A stretch of 64,000 nucleotides of DNA from Paenibacillus sp. BK033 (lineage in GTDB: Bacteria; Bacillota; Bacilli; Paenibacillales; Paenibacillaceae): NCBI RefSeq assembly GCF_004345425.1, contig NZ_SLVP01000008.1, positions 186,001-250,000 of the forward strand. Reading direction: 5' to 3'. This document shows, one piece after another, positions 15,597-25,604 of this stretch (positions within the stretch are counted from its first letter, which is position 1; each line of letters starts with the position of its first letter). The position numbers were made by a program, and so were the translations under genes. A model generated the notes under the pieces. The model searched no databases and was not told the DNA's origin. It saw only the letters and a list, made by a program, of their open reading frames with translations.

Positions 15597-16649
15597 TTAT
15601 TGCAAATAATATTGTTTATACCATTTCACAAATCGACTTAAACCTTCCTCTAAACTTGTATTCGGTTTAAATCCAAAGTCTCTTACGAGGTCATCAACAT
15701 CAGCGTATGTTTGATAAACATCACCAGGCTGCATTGGCAAAAATTCTTTTTCTACTGGTTCGCTAATAATTCCCTCTGCTATCAAGCATTTTTCCAACGT
15801 CTCTACAAAGTTAAATAAGCTTTCCGGTTGATTGTTACCAATATTATAAACCTTATATTTTACACCATCGGACGTAGGTTCTGGGCTCTTTTTCATGACA
15901 TTTATAATACCAGCAACTATATCATCGATATAAGTGAAGTCTCTAAACATCTCACCATTATTAAAGAGTTGTATTTTCTTCCCTTTCACAATATTGTTAG
16001 TGAAACTAAAATAAGCCATATCAGGCCTTCCCATCGGGCCATATACTGTAAAGAATCTCAATCCAGTTGATGGAATACCATACAATTTAGAATATGAATG
16101 AGCGAATAGTTCATTAGATTTCTTTGTAGCAGCATACAAAGAAACTGGATTATCTACCTTATCCTCAGTTGAATATGGTACTTTTTCATTCGAACCGTAC
16201 ACTGAAGACGAGGATGCATACACCAAATGTTCAACACCCTTCTGACCTTTATCATATGAATGTCGACATGCTTCAAGAATGTTGAAAAACCCCACAACAT
16301 TCGATTCAATATAAGCATCTGGATTTGAGATACTATATCTTACTCCCGCTTGAGCTGCAAGGTTTACTACAATGCTTGGTTTATACTTAACAAATATTTC
16401 ATCTATCTCAAGTTTATTTGCTATCGAACACTTAACAAAAGTAAATTGTCCATTTTCATTTTCTAATGAGATTTTCTGTAGTAATGATATTCTATTTTCT
16501 TTTAAAGAGCTTTCGTAATAACTATTTACATTATCTACACCAATAATAGACACCGTAGAATCATTCGACTCTAATATTTGCTTGGCAAGATAAAAACCAA
16601 TGAATCCTGCAACACCTGTAATCAATATAGTTGTATTTTCGAACTTCAT
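15597..16649 (-). CDS. NAD-dependent sugar epimerase, probably UDP-glucuronate 4-epimerase
   Basis: The short-chain dehydrogenase fold shows the GVAGFIGFYLA nucleotide loop at about residues 13-23, the SSSSVYG serine motif and the catalytic YAATK. The segments NLAAQAGVRYSI and RFFTVYGPMGRPDMA are typical of UDP-glucuronate 4-epimerases (CapI/LpsL type), which form UDP-galacturonate. This fits with the neighbouring ugd supplying UDP-glucuronate. Specificity between UDP-glucose and UDP-glucuronate is not certain from sequence. The gene is AT-rich relative to manC, marking the edge of the low-GC part of the cluster. Confidence 0.88.
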   Translation of the reverse strand: MKFENTTILITGVAGFIGFYLAKQILESNDSTVSIIGVDNVNSYYESSLKENRISLLQKISLENENGQFTFVKCSIANKLEIDEIFVKYKPSIVVNLAAQAGVRYSISNPDAYIESNVVGFFNILEACRHSYDKGQKGVEHLVYASSSSVYGSNEKVPYSTEDKVDNPVSLYAATKKSNELFAHSYSKLYGIPSTGLRFFTVYGPMGRPDMAYFSFTNNIVKGKKIQLFNNGEMFRDFTYIDDIVAGIINVMKKSPEPTSDGVKYKVYNIGNNQPESLFNFVETLEKCLIAEGIISEPVEKEFLPMQPGDVYQTYADVDDLVRDFGFKPNTSLEEGLSRFVKWYKQYYLQ

Positions 16650-16739
16650 AAGTTCCCCCCCAGTTTACTTTTATTCTTTTTAAGGCTCTTTTATAATTGG
16701 TCAAATGCACAGTTAAGTATTGCTAGTCTCGATTTATCA

Positions 16740-17867
16740 TTAATAAAAGGTACAAAACATAAAAAATGAAATATAATCGTTATTTCTCAATGCAATTTCA
16801 AGAACTTTGTATTCTTTTTTCTTTGTTTTAAAATCAGTAAATTCAGAATGTATCATGTTGGCTAATAGAGTAAACAAGCTTTTTTTAATCTCTTCAGGCA
16901 TTAATTGCGTTCTCGCAAAACACAAATAAATTTGTTTCAAAGTGTTGTCATAAATATCCTGTGTTTTTTTAATATTAAGTTTTTTCATGTCTTCTAACAT
17001 TTGCTCAATTATCCAGTAGGCATCCGCACATTTATTACTTTTATAGGAGGTAAAAGAAATCCCTGATGAGTTTCTTCTATACCAATATACAATATCACTT
17101 ATAGTAGATGATTTTTTACATCTTGGAAAAACTAAATATGAAAAAATTACATCTTCATACCAGTACCCCTCAGGGAATTTTATATTCTCAAATAATGATG
17201 ACTTGAATACTTTCCCCCATGGAAATCCACGTAGATTTCCTAAGGCTTTTATATCATCTTCGTTAGCATGATAAGTTTTGCTTATTATTGTATGTTTGTT
17301 TTTAAATCTATAATACCCACCTTCAACAACATCGGAATCATTTTTATATGCCGCTTTTAATAATAGCTGTATTGCGTTTTTTTCTAATCTATCGTCTGAA
17401 TCAACAAACATTAGATATCTACTGTTTATTTCTTGTAATCCAGTATTCCTAGCTCCGGAGAATCCCTTGTTGCTTTGATTAATAACCTTTACTCTGTTTC
17501 CTTCATATTTTTCTAGTATTTCCTTAGTTCTATCTGTAGATCCATCGTTAATAACGACAACCAAATAAGAATAATCCGTTTCTTGGTTGAGGACGGTAGT
17601 TAGGCAATCATCGATATACTGTTCAACATTGTATGCAGGGATAATTATTTGCAAATCATACACTACCTGTTTAATTTCATTATTTGAATAACTTGATCCA
17701 GATGGTTTAGGGGAAAGATGTTCTAATACGTTCCTAGAATACTCTAAGCTATACGATGTATCACATTGATTAATGGTTGATGCTATCAACTTATATGAAA
17801 CTTTATTATTAAGAATCAATTTATTTATTTTAGTTTTCTTAAGAATTTTCCTCATGAGCATACTCAT
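16740..17867 (-). CDS. Family 2 glycosyltransferase
   Basis: The 375-residue product has a GT-A domain starting near residue 70: LQIIIPAYNVEQYIDDCL, VINDGSTDRT, a GFSGARNTGL loop and the metal-binding MFVDSDDRLE. The N-terminal 65 residues are an extension I do not recognise, rich in basic and polar residues. It would add one sugar to the lipid-linked repeat unit at the cytoplasmic face. Codon use is strongly AT-biased. The start at 17867 has a weak GGGG upstream; nearby in-frame ATG codons at residues 3 and 5 are possible. Confidence 0.88.
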   Translation of the reverse strand: MSMLMRKILKKTKINKLILNNKVSYKLIASTINQCDTSYSLEYSRNVLEHLSPKPSGSSYSNNEIKQVVYDLQIIIPAYNVEQYIDDCLTTVLNQETDYSYLVVVINDGSTDRTKEILEKYEGNRVKVINQSNKGFSGARNTGLQEINSRYLMFVDSDDRLEKNAIQLLLKAAYKNDSDVVEGGYYRFKNKHTIISKTYHANEDDIKALGNLRGFPWGKVFKSSLFENIKFPEGYWYEDVIFSYLVFPRCKKSSTISDIVYWYRRNSSGISFTSYKSNKCADAYWIIEQMLEDMKKLNIKKTQDIYDNTLKQIYLCFARTQLMPEEIKKSLFTLLANMIHSEFTDFKTKKKEYKVLEIALRNNDYISFFMFCTFY

Positions 17868-17973
17868 TTTTCATTACATCCCCGCATCTAAATTCGTCGT
17901 GCTTGTCTATTAGTTATCGTTTGCAAAATCTCGAATCGCCTGACCGCGCCCAACCAGTTCCAGCAGCAGCGAC

Positions 17974-19020
17974 CTAACTATTTACTCGCTGACTCTGAAT
18001 AGTTTTCACAGGTTTTGAAGAAGAGCCCAATCTCTTTTTAATAAAATTCTGAACCGGTTGCTCGATAAACTTTGTAATGCAATAGGCAATCACAATGCAA
18101 ACAGCGATCGGTGCAATGAAACCAATCTGGCTGTTGATCCCCCATCTCTCAAGTGAATGGATCATAATATATCCAATGTTTTGATGAATAAGATATAAAC
18201 AGTACGAAATACTACCTAAAAAGACCAATGGTTTGATATCAATGAACGTCATTTTGTTAAAAATCAGTAAATAAAAGATTGCGAAAAATATAAGTACTGC
18301 AATCGCAGTAATCAATTCACTAAAAATGAACTGGTATAATAAACACAAAGCAATCATGACGTGTGGCAGTCCAGAGTTGTTCCCTTGCCTTATTCGATAG
18401 AACATTATCCCTGAAATAAATAAATTGCAGTAATCACCGATTGTAATAAAGTTCAAGCCACCAGTGATTTTAGAATCTACCCAATAATCTATTACTTTGA
18501 CCATACAACAAAAAAGCAGCCAAATTAGTGCAACCACCTCAATATTCTTGACTAGCCGTGGAATCAAAAGTAATGCTCCAACGAATAGATAAAAAGTCAT
18601 TTCAACTCTTAGCGTCCAATACACACCATCCACGCTTTTTATCCCTATAAACTCCTGTAACATAGATAGATTAATTAAGGCTTCAGAGAGACCTACAGTT
18701 CTACCAGGTAATTGGTACAGTGTTGTTAGAGTAAACGTCAACACTACCGCAACAATATACGCCGGATATAACCGGATCGAACGCTTTACAAAAAAATCCT
18801 TGGTACTCCTTGTACTGTTTAGCGTCATATAGATCACAAATCCACTGATAATAAAAAACAATTGGACTCCGAGATATCCCCAGGAAAAGTTAATAAACAG
18901 GTCAGAATCTTTATCGTGAAATAATTTAGGATACTGTGCAGTGTAATGGTACAGCATCACAGCCAATGCAGCTAGTCCCCTAAGTGCATCCAACTCCGAT
19001 AACCTGCCATTTCGTTCCAT
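17974..19020 (-). CDS. Membrane acyltransferase family 3 (OafA-like), probable exopolysaccharide O-acyltransferase
   Basis: The product of about 348 residues has ten predicted helices and starts RLSELDALRGLAALAVMLYH, the standard acyltransferase-3 N-terminus with the key arginine and histidine in the first helix. YLGVQLFFIISGFVI and SYCLYLIHQ are also characteristic. Such enzymes move acetyl or other acyl groups onto sugars outside the membrane. The frame extends to 19074, but AGGGGG lies 6 bases before ATG at 19020, giving MERNGRLSEL. It is flanked by unusually long gaps on both sides for this operon. Confidence 0.93.
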   Translation of the reverse strand: MERNGRLSELDALRGLAALAVMLYHYTAQYPKLFHDKDSDLFINFSWGYLGVQLFFIISGFVIYMTLNSTRSTKDFFVKRSIRLYPAYIVAVVLTFTLTTLYQLPGRTVGLSEALINLSMLQEFIGIKSVDGVYWTLRVEMTFYLFVGALLLIPRLVKNIEVVALIWLLFCCMVKVIDYWVDSKITGGLNFITIGDYCNLFISGIMFYRIRQGNNSGLPHVMIALCLLYQFIFSELITAIAVLIFFAIFYLLIFNKMTFIDIKPLVFLGSISYCLYLIHQNIGYIMIHSLERWGINSQIGFIAPIAVCIVIAYCITKFIEQPVQNFIKKRLGSSSKPVKTIQSQRVNS

Positions 19021-19595
19021 ACTAATCCCCCTAAAAGAATTGCTCACTTTGACACTTGATACAATTCTCATCATATTGCCGTGAATTTTTGTCGAAGAGG
19101 TTTGAATAAAATAAAAAAAAATTTCTACCGCTTAGTTATTTGGCAGAAGCATTTTATTGTGTTTTCTCTCGCAGAAAAAAATTTATTAATGGTTTCACAA
19201 TGCAAAATGTGTTTATGTTAGCAAGCAGTATAGGAACAATAATTAGTTATTCATTAGTAACTCCCTTTTTTTCTCAAGGAGATTTATAACGATACAGTCA
19301 ATGATCAATGTTCTGATTCACCAAATAAGACCGTAAGAGATTATCCCCAAAAAAATGATTGGCTTTTTGATTGATGTTTCTTAGACTCCTAATAACTAAT
19401 ATGTAGAACTTAAAGAAAGCATGTCACAAATAAGCGTGTGGTAAGATCATTAGAAGCAAGCTCATACACTAGGTGGAAACCGATATAATATGATAATTTA
19501 ACCGATTATTGTTTCAATATCCGCACAAATAAATTAGTGTAAGACTCAATGCCCCCAATATCCTTATTCCTCTTAATCTACAACTTTACATTGGA
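19021..19595. other. 575-bp AT-rich gap with a possible gene remnant
   Basis: No intact gene is seen. On the plus strand a stop-free stretch at about 19116-19289 (ATG at 19200) encodes a hydrophobic peptide including SSIGTIISYSLVTPFF, which loosely resembles the start of a polysaccharide flippase. It has no convincing ribosome site. The rest is low-complexity AT-rich sequence. The gap interrupts an otherwise closely packed operon and may be a scar of gene replacement. Confidence 0.4.
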
Positions 19596-21005
19596 CTACA
19601 CACTTCTTAGTTTTTTCATTACTAAATTATAGCCATTTAACAAGTAGTTACTGTTTAAATAACTCAACACTACAGTAATTACTAATAAAATAATGATATT
19701 AACGAGGAGCAATGAATTTATACTTGTTATTACTATACCTATAAACAAGCCAGACTTTATTAAAATCGGTTTCCACTTAATTTTAAAATCAATGTATTTG
19801 TTAATTATCACATATCTAGAAAGCAACATTAATAATGCCCCTAGTATTTGACCTAGAATGACAGCGTATATCCCCATAACTGAAATCAAAACGTATGATG
19901 TCAAGACTGATACAATGGCTCCAATCATCGTTGTAATGAATTGGTATTGGGTTTTATCTATCGCTTGAAAAACTGAACCTATATTTGAAGACATAGTTGT
20001 AAAAACAGCAACGAGGAGCAGCCATGAAGCATAATTATATGAAACATAATAATCTGTACTCTTTATGAATGCATAGAATATGTTAATAGCCGGTACAGCA
20101 AGCAGGGTCAATTCCATAAAAATTTTAAAAATAAATTCAATTGTTTTTGTAAATTCTGAGTCAAACCCCTTTGTTTTCGCAGTAATTATTGCTTCTTCTA
20201 TAACAGCCATTGTAACAATTGAACCCATCATTGTAATAAGAATTGAGAATTTATTTGCAAAAGAAAAGAGCCCATTCATTTCGTTTCCAAAATAATTAAC
20301 TATTAGAAACCTCCCAAACCCCGACAATATCCAGGCAAAAGATAAGTTCAAAACTAACGGAGAAGAAAATTTCAACAAGCTCTTTAACATTCTAAATTCA
20401 AAATATTTAAATTTAAACTTACTTAAAATATGCAATCGCTTCTCTATCGTTACAAATATTGAAAATTGTCCTAATATCGAAGTAATAAATAGCCCATTAA
20501 GCCCAAATCTCAATATGCAAATAAACATCAGAACTGAAACAAATTGTATAACGGCTCCCGCTAAACCTGCCGTAATGTAAAGTTTATTATCCCCAAAGGC
20601 TCTTGCATAGTATAGCCATATTTGAGAGATACCATTAGAAATAAACATTAATCCGATAAAGCAAATTGACTTAGTTTCAGTTGCAAAAAAGGATCCATAT
20701 ATTATCAAACCTATTACAAAAATGCCCATAATAAAGATAATGAAACCTACAGATGTTGCAAGAATTTTTGCTTTATACAAATCATCGTTTTCATACAATA
20801 AAAATCGCAGTATCGCTTCCCATATAGCTACAAATATTATAGGAATTACAATACCCATAATGGTCTGCGCATAATCGAAATAACCAAGATCATTGGCTTG
20901 AATAAAGAATGCATATATCGGTATTATTATAGCGGACATAATTCTTGACGATAAATTCCCAATTAAATACAAACCAGTCTTCTTAATTAATCTGTTTCTT
21001 TGCAT
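19596..21005 (-). CDS. Oligosaccharide flippase family protein (Wzx-like)
   Basis: The 469-residue product has twelve to fourteen predicted helices, beginning KKTGLYLIGNLSSRIMSAII followed by PIYAFFI. This is the usual N-terminal pattern of the MOP-superfamily polysaccharide exporters. It would flip the undecaprenyl-linked repeat unit to the outer face of the membrane for polymerisation. Codon use is extremely AT-biased, like the polymerase next door. The gene is separated from the polymerase gene upstream by 114 bases. Confidence 0.92.
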   Translation of the reverse strand: MQRNRLIKKTGLYLIGNLSSRIMSAIIIPIYAFFIQANDLGYFDYAQTIMGIVIPIIFVAIWEAILRFLLYENDDLYKAKILATSVGFIIFIMGIFVIGLIIYGSFFATETKSICFIGLMFISNGISQIWLYYARAFGDNKLYITAGLAGAVIQFVSVLMFICILRFGLNGLFITSILGQFSIFVTIEKRLHILSKFKFKYFEFRMLKSLLKFSSPLVLNLSFAWILSGFGRFLIVNYFGNEMNGLFSFANKFSILITMMGSIVTMAVIEEAIITAKTKGFDSEFTKTIEFIFKIFMELTLLAVPAINIFYAFIKSTDYYVSYNYASWLLLVAVFTTMSSNIGSVFQAIDKTQYQFITTMIGAIVSVLTSYVLISVMGIYAVILGQILGALLMLLSRYVIINKYIDFKIKWKPILIKSGLFIGIVITSINSLLLVNIIILLVITVVLSYLNSNYLLNGYNLVMKKLRSV

Positions 21006-21119
21006 AGATAATTGTTACTCCTCTCTAAGGCCGCATAATCCTTTAAGAGCATCGGCATTACAATGAATTTACCATCAAGAGTTTACTAAAATAGGTTCAG
21101 CTGCATATGTTGCTCGTTA

Positions 21120-22439
21120 TTAAACGAATCGGTTTAGCTGGGATGCCTTCGTATTGTCCGGTATGTTTTTCGTAATTACACTACTGGTACCGATAGAGTC
21201 CGGTACGGAAATATCATTTTTCTTGTTAGTTTGCTTTAATTGTTCAACGTGTCCGATCATTAGCACAAAACAAACCATAATTATGGAATAAAAGTAAGTT
21301 ACCTGCCAATACTCCATAACCACTGAAATAACAAAAACGATTATATATGAATTAATAATGGCTTTCTCAGAATATCCAGATTGTTTTCTAATGCTAATCA
21401 AAGATTTAAATAAGTATAAATATCTAGTATAGTAAATAATAAAACCTACTAACCCACAAGTAGATAACAATTCCCAAAAGTTATTATGTGCATAATAGCC
21501 ATGAGTAAAGACGGAAACAAAATTATCAAGCCCCCACCCGAAAATTGGTTTTTCACTATAAGCTTGTTTTGCAATTGAAATTAGTCCTACTCTCGCTTCA
21601 ATAGAAGCATCATCAACTGTGCCATTTGTAAAAAATAACACCACAGATTCCAGTCGCGAACCCCAAGCATTATATAAATAAGGCACTTTCATAAAAATGT
21701 AATAACCACCTCCTAAACATAAAAAGGCAAACAGGGAATACTTAATTATTTTAACAACTTTGGCTCTTTTATCATTAAAGAATGGAACACAAATCATTAC
21801 GACTAATACAAGAAGTAGCACTTTTCTGCTACCCGTTAAAATTAAAAGAACAATATGAAGGATAGTAATAAAATTAAACTTAAGCTTATTTTCCTTTTGA
21901 TAATAATTTATATAGTAGAATGAAAAACTAATTGAAATTATAGCACTAAGGCCAGTTGAACTTATTCCGCCCCAAAAAGGTCCAAGTAATGAAATTGATG
22001 AGTCACTAGCCGTCAAGCGTCCATCTTGCAATATTGATTTATAAAAATTAAATGTCAAAAATACACTCGAGAATAATATGGTTTTGGTAAACACTCTAAT
22101 AATTCTATCGAAATTATCAACATATAAAATATAACAAAATGTTCCAACATTTATTAAAAATAAAGTTGCAATAATCATCAATCTCTTATAGCTTGCAACA
22201 ACATCTGTCGGAATACCCGCCATTAATTGTAATGAACCATAAATAAGAAATAAAAATTCTAATAAAAAATATGCTTTTATTCGAACAATTTTATTTGCAA
22301 TATATATCAATATTGCAGTTCCAAAAAATAAAAAGGCACAAATCTCTCTAATCAAACTAACATTCACCAATAAATATGAACATAAATATAATGCGAACAA
22401 TATGCTTAGTATTCCCTTACTACTAAACCCCAATCTCAT
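21120..22439 (-). CDS. O-antigen ligase/polymerase-like membrane protein (Wzy-like)
   Basis: The 439-residue product has about eleven helices. A large loop contains KPIFGWGLDNF and AHNNFWELLSTCGLVG, the signature of the Wzy_C/O-antigen ligase family. In this context it is the probable repeat-unit polymerase. I placed the start at ATG 22439, which is preceded by GGGAGG at a 5-base spacing; a GTG at 22451 overlaps that ribosome site and is unlikely. It lies 19 bases after the upstream glycosyltransferase. Like other polymerases, it diverges greatly from strain to strain. Confidence 0.9.
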   Translation of the reverse strand: MRLGFSSKGILSILFALYLCSYLLVNVSLIREICAFLFFGTAILIYIANKIVRIKAYFLLEFLFLIYGSLQLMAGIPTDVVASYKRLMIIATLFLINVGTFCYILYVDNFDRIIRVFTKTILFSSVFLTFNFYKSILQDGRLTASDSSISLLGPFWGGISSTGLSAIISISFSFYYINYYQKENKLKFNFITILHIVLLILTGSRKVLLLVLVVMICVPFFNDKRAKVVKIIKYSLFAFLCLGGGYYIFMKVPYLYNAWGSRLESVVLFFTNGTVDDASIEARVGLISIAKQAYSEKPIFGWGLDNFVSVFTHGYYAHNNFWELLSTCGLVGFIIYYTRYLYLFKSLISIRKQSGYSEKAIINSYIIVFVISVVMEYWQVTYFYSIIMVCFVLMIGHVEQLKQTNKKNDISVPDSIGTSSVITKNIPDNTKASQLNRFV

Positions 22440-22458
22440 GTTACCTCCCACTAGAATA

Positions 22459-23535
22459 CTAAAGCTTGGAATGGATAATCATTTCCCATTTTTTAAACAC
22501 ATTATTCAAGTCTAAGTTTTCACGTACATGTAACGCTTCTTCCCCCAATTTTTTTGCAAATGCAGGGTCGGCAGCGATGGATTTCATTGCATTTAATACC
22601 ATAAGACTATTCCCGCAAGGCACCAAAATACCATTTTCATTATTTTTTATCATCATCTTTGCACCACCAATTCGACAATCCGTGCAAATTACAGGCATCC
22701 CCATCGCCATTGCTTCCAACATTGAATTTGACAAACCTTCGTAATCCGAAGTAGATACAAACATTCGACTCTTTGAAGCTGCTTGATGAACCCCTAATGA
22801 AAAGTCTCTAATTTCTATAACCGATTGGAGATTTTCACTTTTTATTTTTTCTATAATATTCGACTTTTCTGACCCTTCACCATAGATAATTAATTTATAG
22901 TTTGGATACTCTTTAACAAAACCAGCAAAGGCATCAATCAATAAAGGAATATTTTTTTGTTTCTCTAACCGACAAAAGTTAATAATATATTCATTAGAGT
23001 CAAATAAATTCCAAATAGGTAAATCACGTTTCACTGGATTAGCAATGACAACCGACTTTTTCTGAATTTTTTTCGAGAAATACTCTTTTGCATCATATGT
23101 CTGGCATACTAAAGTATCACAAATACGATATAATAGATCTCGCGCAATCTTTAGCTTCTTTCTATTATTAATCTCATTCGGATCATTCCGTTCAGAAACA
23201 ATAACTTTAGATTTTAAACCAAAGGCCGCCAAAATTGTCTTCATATTTAGTGGATATTCAAAAGATATAACCACATCCGCATCAATTTCCTTTAAGGCCT
23301 TTCTTAAGACAGCTACTTGTTGAAACTTACTCAAAGCTGTATCCGTTGGATTTAATTTTACAATCTTGCAATTAGTTGAATACTCTTGTTGATATTCTGT
23401 ATATGCAACTATCGTTACATCATAGCTGTGCTCATGAAATGCATCTGCTAAAAGCATTAATACTCTTTCAGCTCCACCGCCCCCAAGCCTACCAACAACA
23501 AAGGCTATTTTTTTATTCGTAACATTTGTATACAT
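22459..23535 (-). CDS. Family 4 glycosyltransferase (GT-B)
   Basis: The 358-residue product starts KIAFVVGRLGGGGAERVLMLLADAF (shown here as GRLGGGGAERVL), the glycine-rich acceptor-side loop of GT4 enzymes. The C-terminal donor domain has INFCRLEKQKNI, IYGEGSEKSNI and the acidic STSDYEGLSNSMLEAMAMG (EX7E motif). It is a cytoplasmic retaining transferase acting on the lipid-linked repeat unit; the sugar is unknown. It starts 6 bases after the stop of the preceding transferase gene. Confidence 0.92.
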   Translation of the reverse strand: MYTNVTNKKIAFVVGRLGGGGAERVLMLLADAFHEHSYDVTIVAYTEYQQEYSTNCKIVKLNPTDTALSKFQQVAVLRKALKEIDADVVISFEYPLNMKTILAAFGLKSKVIVSERNDPNEINNRKKLKIARDLLYRICDTLVCQTYDAKEYFSKKIQKKSVVIANPVKRDLPIWNLFDSNEYIINFCRLEKQKNIPLLIDAFAGFVKEYPNYKLIIYGEGSEKSNIIEKIKSENLQSVIEIRDFSLGVHQAASKSRMFVSTSDYEGLSNSMLEAMAMGMPVICTDCRIGGAKMMIKNNENGILVPCGNSLMVLNAMKSIAADPAFAKKLGEEALHVRENLDLNNVFKKWEMIIHSKL

Positions 23536-23541
23536 TATTAC

Positions 23542-24651
23542 TCACTGTGCTCCCCACTCCACTTTTTTAGTAGTATTTGAATATATCGCCTCTAGTGCTT
23601 TAGTGCTAATTTCTATGTCATAACCTTTATCAGCTAATTGAGCATGTGCAATTTGAGATCCAACTTGTCTATCCGGAATTTTGAAATTAATTATTCTATC
23701 ACACCATTCATCCAAGTCTGCTGCTAAAGGTAAGAAAGCTATGTTATCCGTTAATGCAGCTTCTTGAGAAACTGCATCACTAACAATACATGACAATCCA
23801 AGGGCTTGAGCTTCTACTAGAACACAAGGTAAGCCTTCAAATCTTGAAGGAAGAACAAACACATCCATTGCCATCATTAAGCTTTTAACATCATTAGAAA
23901 TACCATAAAAAACAACTTTATCCTCAATACCTTTCTTTCTCACCTTGTCTTCCATCTCTTCACGAAGTTGACCGTCTCCAACTAAGAGCAATGTAGAATC
24001 TTTCTTGATGTTCAAGTGTTTTTGAAATAGTTCAATTAAAAACTCATGATTCTTTTGATAATTAAAAGCACCAACATGACCAATCACCATTTTTCCTTGA
24101 AGTCCAAGTTGAGATCTTATTTCGTCTCTACTTTTCTCAGAAAAAGTGAATTCTCCCAAATCAATCCCATTATGTATCGTTGTAAATTTCCTTTTTCTGA
24201 ACATCCATTCCCCAGCAGCTCGACCACAAGCTATTCCTTTAGTGTAGCATAGATTAAAAAGTGGTCTTAACATCTTGTCGAGTTGTAGGTGATTGCACGT
24301 GGTATTATGACTATGTGCGATCCTCACCTTTGCTCCCCCAAGCATTGCAGCTAGAAGTTCCATTGTAATAAGAGCACTATTACCGTGAACATGAACAATA
24401 TCATACTTATTTCTTCTAACAATTGATGCTAATTTATAAATGTATTTGATTGGGTTTGAATCCCTATTATTTATAACAAATAATTTATCACCATTATTAT
24501 TAATCTCAGACTTAAAGGACTCAGCTATGTGTTCACTTGTTGCAAATCCCATTTCAATTAATTCTCTATTTATATTTCTAGAATAAGTCATTATCACATT
24601 GCTTACTCCGTTAACCTCTAAGGTTTTAACAACAACTAATACTTTTATCAT
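23542..24651 (-). CDS. Family 4 glycosyltransferase (EpsF-like)
   Basis: The 369-residue GT-B protein begins IKVLVVVKTLEVNGVSNVIM. It carries AHSHNTTCNHLQLDKMLRPL, a feature of EpsF-like transferases, and TIHNGIDLGEF. The donor domain has IGHVGAFNYQKNH, LLVGDGQLRE and VLPSRFEGLPCVLVEAQALG with the EX7E pair. It would extend the exopolysaccharide repeat unit. It is followed closely by the next transferase and preceded by a gap of about 50 bases after the GT2 gene. Donor sugar is not predictable. Confidence 0.92.
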   Translation of the reverse strand: MIKVLVVVKTLEVNGVSNVIMTYSRNINRELIEMGFATSEHIAESFKSEINNNGDKLFVINNRDSNPIKYIYKLASIVRRNKYDIVHVHGNSALITMELLAAMLGGAKVRIAHSHNTTCNHLQLDKMLRPLFNLCYTKGIACGRAAGEWMFRKRKFTTIHNGIDLGEFTFSEKSRDEIRSQLGLQGKMVIGHVGAFNYQKNHEFLIELFQKHLNIKKDSTLLLVGDGQLREEMEDKVRKKGIEDKVVFYGISNDVKSLMMAMDVFVLPSRFEGLPCVLVEAQALGLSCIVSDAVSQEAALTDNIAFLPLAADLDEWCDRIINFKIPDRQVGSQIAHAQLADKGYDIEISTKALEAIYSNTTKKVEWGAQ

Positions 24652-24703
24652 TTAAAAATCCCCAGTCTTATTGGCATATCATTACCTTTTAACGGGGTAT
24701 TTC

Positions 24704-25564
24704 TCATTTAAGTTCCCCAACACCCTCATATCTCGTTTCCATTTTCTCGCATTCGAATATTTTTACATCAACTAAATACCTGTACCAATAAGCTTGTAAG
24801 AAAGCGTAAATTTGTCCTTCTTTTCCATCTAAAAATCCTAGCCGTACATAATAACGATATACGTAATAGAGTCTGGCTCTAACACCCATTGGAAGCTTAT
24901 AGTAGAATTTCATTTTAAACCAAGTTTTTAAATCCAAATCAGTTTTACTTTTACTTTCATTAAGATTATCAAAATAATCTACCGTTTCCCTGGACGAATA
25001 CCAATTGTGTTTATTTATCCAATACTCGATATTCTTAAAGTCATAATGTAATGAATCTTTTTTCATATGAACTACCTTGCCTTGGGAAAGAACAATATGT
25101 TCATCCATGGATCTATCCTCAATAGACCCATATCTAGTCTTATATGCATTCATCTTCTTCCATGGATAAACTCCACCATGATATAAATCTCTTCCAAGAA
25201 AATTTTTCTTAAATCGCAACACGATGCCGTTAATATCTGTATTCATGTTCATATCAGCAATACTAGCAAGTTCAGCTGCAGATTCAGTCGTCAATCTCTC
25301 ATCCGCATCAATGCGCAGGGTCCAAACAGTTTGAATATTCGCAACCTCAACACCGTATATATACTGTTTGGCATAATTAATAAATTTATTTTGATAGACT
25401 TCAGCTCCAAGGCTTTCAGCGATTTCAATAGTTCGGTCAGTACTGAAACTGTCAATTACTACAATTCTTTTACAAACCTTTTTAATAGATAAAATACAGT
25501 CTCTAATATTTATCTCTTCGTTCTTAGTAAGAATTATTGCGGTTATGTCAGCCATATTCCCCAT
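24704..25564 (-). CDS. Family 2 glycosyltransferase
   Basis: The product of about 286 residues has a GT-A domain: ITAIILTKNEEINI, VVIDSFSTDRT and LRIDADERLT (the DxD metal site). It belongs to the subgroup with a conserved HGGVYPWKKM and EDRSMDEHI segment, seen in WcaA/KdtX-like transferases. Several in-frame ATG codons are close together. I chose 25564 because GGGG lies 8 bases upstream; 25582 and 25555 are alternatives. It is tightly packed in the AT-rich half of the operon. Confidence 0.9.
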   Translation of the reverse strand: MGNMADITAIILTKNEEINIRDCILSIKKVCKRIVVIDSFSTDRTIEIAESLGAEVYQNKFINYAKQYIYGVEVANIQTVWTLRIDADERLTTESAAELASIADMNMNTDINGIVLRFKKNFLGRDLYHGGVYPWKKMNAYKTRYGSIEDRSMDEHIVLSQGKVVHMKKDSLHYDFKNIEYWINKHNWYSSRETVDYFDNLNESKSKTDLDLKTWFKMKFYYKLPMGVRARLYYVYRYYVRLGFLDGKEGQIYAFLQAYWYRYLVDVKIFECEKMETRYEGVGELK

Positions 25565-25604
25565 TTTCTTTGCCCCAATCATTAAAATAATGACTATACA
25601 GCAT

